Part shown: in pieces, positions 1 to 5,207 of the stretch
Layout: each line of letters opens with the position of its first letter
Numbering within the stretch: the first letter of the stretch is position 1
From: Limisphaerales bacterium
GTDB lineage: Bacteria > Verrucomicrobiota > Verrucomicrobiia > Limisphaerales > UBA11358
Reading direction: 5' to 3'
DNA length: 5,224 nt
Assembly: GCA_003133815.1 (NCBI GenBank)
Contig: PKZR01000020.1
Location: 791 to 6,014 of the forward strand
Position numbers and translations under genes: made by a program
Notes under the pieces: model-generated
The model's input: the letters and a program-made list of their open reading frames with translations, nothing else
Databases searched by the model: none
Told to the model about the DNA's origin: nothing

Positions 1-102
1 CACGATCCGTGCGTGCTGCCACGCGCGGTGCCAATGGTGGAGGCGATGACCGCGCTGGTTTTGGTTGATCACGCCTTGCGCCAAAAGGCGCAATGCGGTT
101 GA
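1..102 (+). CDS. aroC: Chorismate synthase, C-terminal end (partial)
   Basis: Frame 1 is open from the window edge to a TGA at 100-102 and gives 33 residues. They begin HDPCVLPRAVPMVEAM and continue TALVLVDHALRQKAQ. This matches the well-known C-terminal signature of chorismate synthase (E. coli AroC has HDPCVVPRAVPMVEAM followed by a DHLLRQ-type helix). The enzyme acts in the cytoplasm on 5-enolpyruvylshikimate-3-phosphate, with reduced FMN, to make chorismate, the last step of the shikimate pathway. Only the tail is visible, so integrity of the active site cannot be judged. The protein ends soon after the RQKAQ helix, a slightly shorter tail than the E. coli protein. Confidence 0.93.
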   Translation, partial: HDPCVLPRAVPMVEAMTALVLVDHALRQKAQCG

Positions 103-104
103 CA
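99..104 (+). promoter_or_regulatory. Possible -35 element (TTGACA)
   Basis: A perfect TTGACA overlaps the aroC stop codon, 38 bases before the ATG of the TPR gene. The sequence that follows is T-rich (TTTTTT runs at 105-110 and 123-128). No convincing TATAAT lies 16-18 bases downstream; GATTTT at 121-126 is a poor match. The hexamer suits a promoter for the 143-1561 gene, but without a good -10 box this is a weak call. Confidence 0.3.
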
Positions 105-142
105 TTTTTTGAGAAAGCACGATTTTTTCTTTATCTAAAGTT

Positions 143-1561
143 ATGGCCGAAAAAACTGTCAACGAAATCCCGCGCGACGTTCGGGCTCTTTTCACCAAGG
201 GCAGCGAGGCGGCTCAGCGGGAAAATCTTGATTACGCCCTCGCGCTGTTCAACCAGATACTTGAAAAGGAGCCTGCGTTTTACGAATGCCGCAAGGCGCT
301 TCGCGCGGCGCAATTCAAGAAGACCGGCGGAGCCGGTGGAGGCGGTTTCTTCAAAAAGATGATGAGCGGCGCCGGTTCTTCTCCGCAAATTGCCAAGGCT
401 AAAATGGTTCTGAACAAAAACCCCGGCGAGGCGATGGCCATTGCCGAGCAAATTTTAAACGGCGATCCGAATAATTCCAGCGCACACAGGATCATCGTTG
501 AGGCGGCGAAGGCGCTGGAGCTGCCGCGCACCGCCGTTCTGTCCTATGAGACTTTGATAAAGCATTCGCCGAAGGATCGGAATCTGGCGATTGATTTTGC
601 CCACACCCTTGCCGAGGCGGGTGATGTCAGCCAGGGTGATCACAATCGCGGCGAAAAAATCCTGATGGATTTGCTTCGCGAATATCCAAATGACGGCGAC
701 CTGAGCCAGGCGCTGAAAAATCTGTCCGCGCGCAAGACGCTTGACGAAGGCGGCTATGGCGCGCTCGAAGACGGCGGAGGATCGTATCGCGACATATTGA
801 AGAACAAGGATGAGGCCGTATCGCTTGAGCAGGAAAAGCGCGCGCATAAAACCGAGGACGTGGCGGCGCGATTGATTGATGAATACGAGTCGCGCCTGCA
901 AACCGAGCCGAACAATCTCAAGCTTGTGCGCCAGCTTGCCGAACTTTACACACAGAAGAATGAATTTGACCGCGCGCTGGAATTCTACGACCGCATTAAA
1001 AATTCCGAGATGGGCGGGGGTGACGCGTCGCTTTCACAGGCCATCGCGAACACGATTGTGCGCCGGTTTGATTATCAGATCGCGGAGTTAAATCCCTTTG
1101 GCGCGGAACATGCCGCAGAGGTGGCGAGGCTTCAGGCGGAGAAGCTGGACTTTCAAGTTGCCGAATGCCAGAAGCGTGTCGAAAAATTCCCGACTGACCT
1201 GGCAATCCGGTTTGAAATGGGGCAGTTTTATTTTCAGGCGGGAAAGATCGGCGAGGCGATCTCGGAATTGCAGAAGGCGCAGGGCAACCCGCATAGGCGT
1301 CTCGCCGCCATGAGCCTGCTCGCGCAATGCTTCGCAAAGCGCAGGATGTTCGACCTCGCCGCGCGCACGCTACAAAACGCCATCAAGGAGAAAATTGTTT
1401 TCGACGACGAGAAAAAGGATTTGATCTACAACCTCGGTTGCGTGCTGGACAGCATGGGCAAAAAAGAGGAGGCCGTGGAACAGTTCAAGATCATCTACGA
1501 AACGGACATCAGCTACAGGGATGTCGCCGCGAAGGTGGATGCATTTTATGCGGGGCAGTGA
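143..1561 (+). CDS. Cytoplasmic tetratricopeptide-repeat protein
   Basis: This is a 472-residue protein with no signal peptide or membrane segment, so probably cytoplasmic. Several helical-hairpin repeats of TPR type can be seen: about residues 11-45 (ENLDYALALFNQILEKEP), 84-112 (GEAMAIAEQILNGDP), 113-145, 146-183, 256-289 (LAELYTQKNEFDRALEFYDRI), 350-381 (MGQFYFQAGKIGEAISELQKA), 384-416 and 426-455 (YNLGCVLDSMGKKEEAVEQF). A glycine-rich linker at 62-68 separates the first repeat from the rest, and residues 200-255 are charged and probably non-repeat. TPR proteins are scaffolds for protein contacts; nothing here shows an enzyme activity or a partner. The ATG at 143 is the first in frame and lies 40 bases after aroC; its ribosome-binding site is weak. 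An alternative frame from 93 is a shadow, without repeats. The TPR class is firm, the role unknown. Confidence 0.9.
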   Translation: MAEKTVNEIPRDVRALFTKGSEAAQRENLDYALALFNQILEKEPAFYECRKALRAAQFKKTGGAGGGGFFKKMMSGAGSSPQIAKAKMVLNKNPGEAMAIAEQILNGDPNNSSAHRIIVEAAKALELPRTAVLSYETLIKHSPKDRNLAIDFAHTLAEAGDVSQGDHNRGEKILMDLLREYPNDGDLSQALKNLSARKTLDEGGYGALEDGGGSYRDILKNKDEAVSLEQEKRAHKTEDVAARLIDEYESRLQTEPNNLKLVRQLAELYTQKNEFDRALEFYDRIKNSEMGGGDASLSQAIANTIVRRFDYQIAELNPFGAEHAAEVARLQAEKLDFQVAECQKRVEKFPTDLAIRFEMGQFYFQAGKIGEAISELQKAQGNPHRRLAAMSLLAQCFAKRRMFDLAARTLQNAIKEKIVFDDEKKDLIYNLGCVLDSMGKKEEAVEQFKIIYETDISYRDVAAKVDAFYAGQ

Positions 1562-1570
1562 GACGAATTG

Positions 1571-1981
1571 ATGAAGTCCAAATTTGAAACTCTTTTGGCA
1601 GGGTTGGTTTTTCTTGCGATCCTGGGATTTCCCGTTGTTTTGTTCCTAGTAATTGTTGGTGACGAACAATTTGTCAGTGGCAAACAGGAATGTATTCGTC
1701 GGGATCGTGAAAGTCTTTTGGCGGCGCTGAAAAACATACAATCTGGAGTTTTAATTACTAATTACGATTCTCCAGGAATGAGGCCATTTGATGCTTCAAG
1801 ATTACGGCCCAACATCGGGGGCACTAATTATCAATGTATTCTCGCCACCGATGAATATGTTTGGGAATACGGTTTGTTGGCTATAACCACCAACCAGGTT
1901 TTTATCTGGTTGGATAAGAAGCAAGGGCCAAAAATCATCACCGATTCATATAAGGTCCCAAGATGGCGGATGGGATTTTGA
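1571..1981 (+). CDS. Small membrane-anchored protein of unknown function
   Basis: This is a 136-residue protein I do not recognise. Residues about 8-28 form one strongly hydrophobic segment (LAGLVFLAILGFPVVLFLVIV) after a short basic start (MKSKFE), which fits an N-terminal anchor or uncleaved signal. The rest is soluble and mixed, ending in YGLLAITTNQVFIWLDKK and a basic KVPRWRMGF tail. I chose the ATG at 1571 over the TTG just before it at 1568; neither has a clear Shine-Dalgarno. It starts nine bases after the TPR stop, and its end overlaps the next start by 19 bases, so it is probably cotranscribed with both. The DNA is visibly richer in A+T than the TPR gene, for example at 1741-1800, which may point to a different origin. 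A real gene is likely because of the tight spacing and the clean membrane segment, but no function can be given. Confidence 0.7.
   Translation: MKSKFETLLAGLVFLAILGFPVVLFLVIVGDEQFVSGKQECIRRDRESLLAALKNIQSGVLITNYDSPGMRPFDASRLRPNIGGTNYQCILATDEYVWEYGLLAITTNQVFIWLDKKQGPKIITDSYKVPRWRMGF
1952..1955 (+). promoter_or_regulatory. Shine-Dalgarno-like AAGG supporting the 1963 start
   Basis: AAGG lies seven bases before the ATG at 1963, inside the end of the preceding gene. The later in-frame ATGs at 2002, 2011 and 2056 have no comparable purine stretch in front of them. This favours 1963 as the start of the hydrolase gene and a coupled reading of the two overlapping genes. The match is short. Confidence 0.35.
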
Positions 1982-2745
1982 TTTTATTGCGGCGACGCTG
2001 GATGGATTTTATGTGGGATAGTAGAAAAGTTTTATTCCAAAAGATTTTCATATTTATGGCAATCGCGCCGCTGCTTTCACATTCACTCGAGGCGCGCGAA
2101 GACGTGATTTTGCTGCACGGTCTTTGCCGCACGAGCCGCTCGATGATCGTCATGGAACGCGCACTGACGCAGGCCGGCTACACAGTTCTCAACGTGGATT
2201 ATCCTTCGCGGTCTGAATCCATCGAACGTCTGGGCGAAGATGTCGTAGGCAAGGCAGTGGCGGATTGTGAGCGCGACGGCGCGGTGAGAATAAATTTCGT
2301 CACACATTCGCTCGGCGGAATTCTCGTGCGCAGTTATTTGGCGGATCACCCGGTTCCGGCGCTTGGCCGCGTTGTGATGCTCGGCCCTCCGAACCAGGGC
2401 AGCGAAGTCGTGGACAGGTTGGGCGGCTGGTGGCTTTTCAAAAAAATCAACGGCCCGGCTGGCAATGAGCTGGGCACCGGCAAAGATTCGGTTCCGAACA
2501 GGCTTGGCCCGGCGAATTTCTGCACCGGCGTCATTGCCGGAAACCTGACAATCAACTGGATCAACAGCCTCATTATTCCCGGCAGCGACGATGGAAAAGT
2601 TTCCGTGGAACGAACCAGGCTCGCGGGCATGGCCGACCACATCGTCATATCGTCGGCGCATCCTTTTCTCATGCGGAATGCTTCGGCCATCCGGCAGACC
2701 ATTTATTTTTTGCGCAATGGAAAATTTGACCACACCACGGTCTAA
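1963..2745 (+). CDS. Exported alpha/beta hydrolase (lipase/esterase-like)
   Basis: This is a 260-residue protein of the alpha/beta-hydrolase fold. Visible landmarks in order: hydrophobic segment about 27-39 ending SHSLEA, typical of an export signal with cleavage near residue 44; VILLHG at 48-53, the strand and turn that usually build the oxyanion hole; THSLGG at 114-119, a nucleophile elbow with Ser116 in which the first glycine of GXSXG is Thr; GPPNQGSE at 141-148; PGSDDGKVSVE at 206-216 with Asp209/Asp210 as likely acid; and DHIVISSAHPFLM at 225-237 with His233 the best catalytic histidine (His226 is the alternative). The family cleaves ester bonds, often of lipids or acyl groups; the substrate cannot be read. 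Starts at 2002 or 2011 would give a more ordinary signal-peptide length, whereas 1963 has the better ribosome-binding site. The gene overlaps the small membrane-protein gene by 19 bases. Confidence 0.88.
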   Translation: MADGILILLRRRWMDFMWDSRKVLFQKIFIFMAIAPLLSHSLEAREDVILLHGLCRTSRSMIVMERALTQAGYTVLNVDYPSRSESIERLGEDVVGKAVADCERDGAVRINFVTHSLGGILVRSYLADHPVPALGRVVMLGPPNQGSEVVDRLGGWWLFKKINGPAGNELGTGKDSVPNRLGPANFCTGVIAGNLTINWINSLIIPGSDDGKVSVERTRLAGMADHIVISSAHPFLMRNASAIRQTIYFLRNGKFDHTTV

Positions 2746-2780
2746 ATTCTCTTTCCTTGACGCCGACATTGTGCTGAAAT

Positions 2781-2798
2781 TTTCCCGTGAATGGGAAA
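2781..2798 (+). promoter_or_regulatory. Inverted repeat around the regulator's GTG start
   Basis: TTTCCC at 2781-2786 and GGGAAA at 2793-2798 are perfect 6-base arms around the loop GTGAAT, which contains the presumed GTG start of the Xre-family gene. As DNA this could be an operator for the regulator itself; as RNA it would hide the start in a hairpin loop. Both uses are inference, and arms of this length can arise by chance. Confidence 0.3.
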
Positions 2799-3071
2799 TC
2801 AGGGTTTGGGTGTGGTTTTCGCGGCGACTTTGCAACCATCTTCAAGGCGTGGCGGCGTGAGAAGAATCTTCTGTTGAAACAGATCGCCGCCGACCTGGAC
2901 GTCTCGGCCAACACCGTGAACTTGTGGGAACACGGACGGCGTTTTCCCGGCGGCAACAACATCGAGCGGCTCCTCCAATACACCGGCCTGACGCGCTGCC
3001 GGCTTTTCTGCCTCAAGGCCCCCAAATGCACGCGGGGCCATTGCCTCCTGGAAAAATCTTCACGGCGCTGA
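2787..3071 (+). CDS. Small Xre-type helix-turn-helix protein with cysteine-rich tail
   Basis: This is a 94-residue protein. Residues about 17-68 form an Xre/Cro-type DNA-binding domain: FKAWRREKNLLLKQIAADL (helices 1-2), VSANTVNLWEHGRRFP (turn and recognition helix about 42-49), then NIERLLQYTGL. The segment after it, CRLFCLKAPKCTRGHC, carries Cys71, Cys75, Cys81 and Cys86 plus His85, a pattern that could bind a metal or sense redox state; this is inference. It is probably a transcriptional regulator acting on its own or neighbouring promoters. The only usable start is GTG at 2787, since an in-frame TGA at 2775-2777 blocks extension and no ATG occurs in frame. No good Shine-Dalgarno is seen. 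The start codon lies in the loop of a TTTCCC/GGGAAA inverted repeat (2781-2798). It lies 41 bases after the hydrolase gene. Confidence 0.82.
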   Translation: MNGKSGFGCGFRGDFATIFKAWRREKNLLLKQIAADLDVSANTVNLWEHGRRFPGGNNIERLLQYTGLTRCRLFCLKAPKCTRGHCLLEKSSRR

Positions 3072-3072
3072 A

Positions 3073-3093
3073 CATGATTCCAGCGGGATCATG
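3073..3093 (+). terminator. Hairpin directly after the Xre-family gene
   Basis: One base after the TGA of the regulator, CATGATTCC (3073-3081) pairs with GGGATCATG (3085-3093) around the loop AGC. The stem has nine base pairs including one G-U. It is followed by CCTTTGG rather than a true run of T, so it is not a classic intrinsic terminator. It may end transcription weakly or protect the 3' end of the mRNA. Confidence 0.45.
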
Positions 3094-3125
3094 CCTTTGG
3101 TGAACAACGGGAGAAAAATGTCCGT

Positions 3126-3237
3126 TGCTTCTCCCTCTCCGCCGCAGAGCGGGGGAGGGGGCCGGGGTGAGGTGGCGCAAATTAAACCCCTCACCCTGAC
3201 CATCTCCCCGCGCTATCGCGCAGGGCGAGGGAAACAG
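3126..3237. repeat. GC-rich imperfect inverted repeat of dispersed intergenic type
   Basis: The left part (about 3126-3172) runs from TTCTCCCTCTCC through GGGGGAGGGGGCCGGGG to TGAGG. The right part (about 3188-3237) is its imperfect reverse complement, from CCCTCACCCTGACC through CTCCCCG to GGGCGAGGGAAACAG. The spacer between them is roughly 15 bases. Each arm also contains its own smaller hairpin, such as CCGC/GCGG on the left and CGCG/CGCG on the right. Sequences of this style, which translate on the complementary strand as LTPAPSPALRRRG-like peptides, are a familiar class of dispersed intergenic repeat in bacterial genomes including Verrucomicrobia. I therefore read it as a non-coding repeat rather than as the open frames that cross it on both strands. 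No transposase or target duplication is visible. Confidence 0.6.
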
Positions 3238-3362
3238 CCTTGGTTTGTGAACATAAGATTCCACTTTCCCGTCGTCTCCACCGTTCAATTTTAAGTTGAA
3301 AACGACTTCTCGTCGGTTCCGACAATCCTGCTAAGGTCGTTGCAGATTCAATTTTGCACACC
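3238..3362. other. Intergenic spacer with small hairpins
   Basis: No gene is supported here. TTCAATT at 3284-3290 pairs with AGTTGAA at 3294-3300 (one G-U). Just downstream, GTCG at 3312-3315 can pair either with CGAC at 3303-3306 or with CGAC at 3320-3323, so two hairpins exclude each other. TTGAAA at 3296-3301 and GACAAT at 3321-3326 resemble promoter boxes but are 19 bases apart, which is long. The region would form the leader of any transcript that enters the tandem array. Confidence 0.35.
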
Positions 3363-3689
3363 ATGAAACATCTGGCATCCAACTCGCGCGGCTCCGGCGG
3401 CATCGTCCGATGCTCCGGCGGCGCGGTCGCCACCAGTTTACACACCGCAACTTCCTGTCACCGCCTCGCAACTTCCTTTTTACACACCGTGACACACTTT
3501 TTACACGCGGTAACTTCCCGTTCACACACGGTGACGGCAACTTTACACACCGAAACTTCGCGTCACGGCACCGAAACTTTGTGTTGCCACACCGTCCAAG
3601 CCTTTCACCACACCGTCGAAGGTTCTCACCATGCGGAAATTTTACTTCCACACACCGTAACTTCATTTCCACACACCGTCCGCTCATGA
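3354..3689 (+). repeat. 21-bp tandem repeat array (12 clear units plus degenerate lead-in)
   Basis: Twelve contiguous units of exactly 21 bases run from 3438 to 3689 without a single insertion or deletion. Unit starts are 3438, 3459, 3480 and so on to 3669. The core CACACCG at unit positions 4-10 is the best-kept part, and the G at position 10 is present in all twelve. Position 21 is T in eleven, and ACTTC at 13-17 is frequent. The rest diverges strongly, so the array is old or has diverged under selection. The segment 3354-3374 (TTGCACACC then ATGAAACATCTG) fits the consensus and is exactly four units upstream in register. The three units between it and 3438 are GC-rich and hardly match. There are no spacers, so this is not a CRISPR array. 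Confidence 0.85.
3363..3689 (+). CDS. Possible heptapeptide-repeat protein encoded by the tandem array
   Basis: Read from the ATG at 3363, the frame gives 108 residues. The second part is a chain of heptapeptides of the form x-H-T-V-T-S-x: LHTATSC, HRLATSF, LHTVTHF, LHAVTSR, SHTVTAT, LHTETSR and so on to PHTVTSF and PHTVRS. Each 21-base unit equals seven codons, and the TGA is the final codon of unit 12. Variants at the Val codon (GTA, GTG, GTC) and the Thr codon (ACT, ACA, ACG) are synonymous. Against this, there is no Shine-Dalgarno, a second + frame (from 3410, open to 3934) and the complementary strand are also open across the array, and a column count does not single out this frame. There is no signal peptide and I do not recognise the protein. 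Coding status is genuinely uncertain. Confidence 0.35.
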   Translation: MKHLASNSRGSGGIVRCSGGAVATSLHTATSCHRLATSFLHTVTHFLHAVTSRSHTVTATLHTETSRHGTETLCCHTVQAFHHTVEGSHHAEILLPHTVTSFPHTVRS

Positions 3690-3966
3690 TTCCGGCAGGG
3701 GAGAAGTTTGAGCCGGCTCACGTCGGGCTGCTACAGGGTTCCGAATGCCGCAGGGTCAGCTTGTCTCGCCGAAGTCAGACGAACGCGGAAGCAACGGCAG
3801 AAGTCAAAGGCGCAGACGTAAAACGGAGGCCGCTCTTTTTATGTATGAACGGACTGGAATCATTTCTGGTCGGATTTACAATTGTTTTACAACTTTCCGC
3901 TGGCGCGTCATGGCGATGGGGGAGTATTGAGTAGGTGATTCACACAGGACACTGGATTCACGAACG
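3690..3966. other. Region without a supported gene
   Basis: No complete gene with recognisable features lies here. A frame that begins inside the array remains open to TAG at 3932-3934. Near its end are two overlapping 29-codon frames: ATG at 3841 (ends 3930) and ATG at 3845 (ends 3934, hydrophobic FLVGFTIVLQL core). A GGAGG at 3825-3829 stands 11 and 15 bases before these starts, further than usual. Either could be a small protein or leader peptide, or the region may be a decayed gene. GATTCAC occurs twice, 18 bases apart, at 3937 and 3955, just before the next gene. Confidence 0.4.
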
Positions 3967-4431
3967 ATGAAATTCAAATGGCGATTATGGTCGGGGCCGA
4001 CGTTTGCCGCAGTGGTTTTGGTCTGGCTCGTTCTGGCCTACATCTTCATGTGGCCGCCGGTTGTTACGGACTATCGAATGGGGCCTCATTCGTGGGATTT
4101 TTGGTGGAATTTGCGGGAGCCGCGCGGTTATTCGTCCAGCTATCCTTGTATCAACAATCTCCGACAAATAAGCGAAGCAATTGATGAATGGGCGCTTGAG
4201 AATGAAAAGCACACTGGCGATCCCGTCACGCTTGACCAGATCAAGCCGTATATCAAAATCAACATGATAAATGCAGATTTTCCAAAGTGTCCGTGGGGTG
4301 GAAAATACTCTGTCACTGTCGTCGGCGCTCCGCCGACTTGTTCATTGGAAACGAATTCGGAAACGGCACGGATTCGGATCGATAATTTTTATTGGCAAGC
4401 AATTCCCGGCTCTCAACACAGAATGCCATGA
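3967..4431 (+). CDS. Membrane-anchored protein with pilin-derived (pseudopilin-like) domain
   Basis: This is a 154-residue protein. A basic start (MKFKWRLW) is followed by one membrane segment at about 12-29 (TFAAVVLVWLVLAYIFMW). After a Trp-rich linker (38-58) comes CINNLRQISEAIDEWALEN (61-79), then GDPVTLDQIKPYI (84-96), FPKCPWGGKYSV (105-116) and VGAPPTCSLE (119-128). This chain of motifs, including Cys61, Cys108 and Cys125, resembles the C-terminal domain of many verrucomicrobial prepilin-type proteins. The usual prepilin-peptidase start (Gly/Ala then Phe, with Glu at +5) is absent; an ordinary membrane anchor takes its place. It therefore probably displays the domain outside the cytoplasmic membrane rather than polymerising into a pilus; this is inference. 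It starts at the ATG at 3967, with a weak ribosome site, and its stop overlaps the next start as ATGA. Confidence 0.8.
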   Translation: MKFKWRLWSGPTFAAVVLVWLVLAYIFMWPPVVTDYRMGPHSWDFWWNLREPRGYSSSYPCINNLRQISEAIDEWALENEKHTGDPVTLDQIKPYIKINMINADFPKCPWGGKYSVTVVGAPPTCSLETNSETARIRIDNFYWQAIPGSQHRMP

Positions 4432-5207
4432 AACCCAAACTCCTCCTCTGCCTCGCGCTCGTTTTGAGCGGCGGGTTTGCAAATGTTGCCGATACCAATT
4501 CACTTGGAGTTGTCATCATCCCGTCCAAGACCGAAGTTCGCATTAGAGAACCTTTTAGCGTGGCATTTCGTGTTGAAAATCCGACCAAGACGAATCAAAC
4601 CGTGCGCGTGATGGGTTGTTCTTGGGATGAAGAATGGCAAAGCAGCAACACCAATATCATTTTGGCGGGGTGGCCATGCTGGGCAAATGGCCCGGTGGAT
4701 GTCGAAATTCATCCCGGCGGCGCATATACGAACGAAGCACCGATGTGTATTTATGACCTGATTACAAACAAGGAAATTTCGTTTCGCATGGGTTTTACTT
4801 CAATGGGCAGCAAAGAAACTTATTGGAGCAATGAAGTCAAACTCCACATCCTTCCGCCGGACACATGGCTGCACAACGGAAAGTTTTATCGCGACCGCAA
4901 TCACGATGGAAAGATAGATTGGGAGGTTTCCGGCACGACGTGGATGGGGCACGCTGATTTTTCCTCCCGATATTTTACGAATTCTGACAAGTCCGTAATG
5001 GCGACCTTGGAAGCGACTGGTCGAGGACCTGACACTTACAGGGTGGATACAAACTACGATGGGTTCTACGATTTGGAATACGGCGCAGGTGGGACCAACG
5101 GCCAAATTCAGTGGACGAAAAACATTCATGAGCGGGTGCCAGTGGTCGGCAAAGATTTTGTCCCTGTCGGAAAAGAATCGTGGATGGACTTTTGGATGCC
5201 AAAATGA
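4428..5207 (+). CDS. Secreted protein with two calcium-loop-like motifs
   Basis: This is a 259-residue protein I do not recognise as a named family. Residues 1-20 are a clear signal peptide (MKPKLLLCLALVLSGGFANV), with cleavage near 18-22. Residues about 27-140 look beta-rich, like an Ig-type fold (VVIIPSKTEVRIREPFSVAF, later SNEVKLHILPP), and hold Cys64, Cys84 and Cys107. Two loops have the same spacing Asp-x-Asn-x-Asp-Gly-x-x-Asp-x-Glu: 156-166 (DRNHDGKIDWE) and 207-217 (DTNYDGFYDLE). Such loops bind calcium in EF-hand, dockerin and thrombospondin type 3 proteins; binding here is inferred. I chose 4428 because it begins the signal peptide and overlaps the upstream stop as ATGA; the in-frame ATG at 4392 would bury the signal behind 12 residues. 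It is likely translated by coupling to the gene before it. Confidence 0.85.
   Translation: MKPKLLLCLALVLSGGFANVADTNSLGVVIIPSKTEVRIREPFSVAFRVENPTKTNQTVRVMGCSWDEEWQSSNTNIILAGWPCWANGPVDVEIHPGGAYTNEAPMCIYDLITNKEISFRMGFTSMGSKETYWSNEVKLHILPPDTWLHNGKFYRDRNHDGKIDWEVSGTTWMGHADFSSRYFTNSDKSVMATLEATGRGPDTYRVDTNYDGFYDLEYGAGGTNGQIQWTKNIHERVPVVGKDFVPVGKESWMDFWMPK

Noticed and set aside
455..901. Minus-strand open frame within the TPR gene
   Set aside because: It is opposite recognisable TPR repeats and has no features of its own.
2757..2762. TTGACG as a -35 box for the Xre-family gene
   Set aside because: The sequence about 17 bases downstream is TTTTCC, with no resemblance to a -10 box, so a promoter cannot be supported.
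2083..2835. Long open frame on the minus strand opposite the hydrolase
   Set aside because: It lies almost entirely opposite a gene with clear catalytic motifs, and its translation shows no domain or signal. It is a complementary-strand shadow.
3013..3294. Open frames on both strands across the GC-rich inverted repeat
   Set aside because: The peptides are low-complexity Pro/Arg/Gly products of the repeat, of the LTPAPSP type that often leads to false gene calls.
3438..3689. CRISPR array
   Set aside because: Units are directly contiguous at 21 bases with no unique spacers, and the repeats are degenerate.
3937..3961. Direct repeat GATTCAC, 18 bases apart, before the 3967 gene
   Set aside because: A seven-base repeat is too short to stand out from chance without conservation data.
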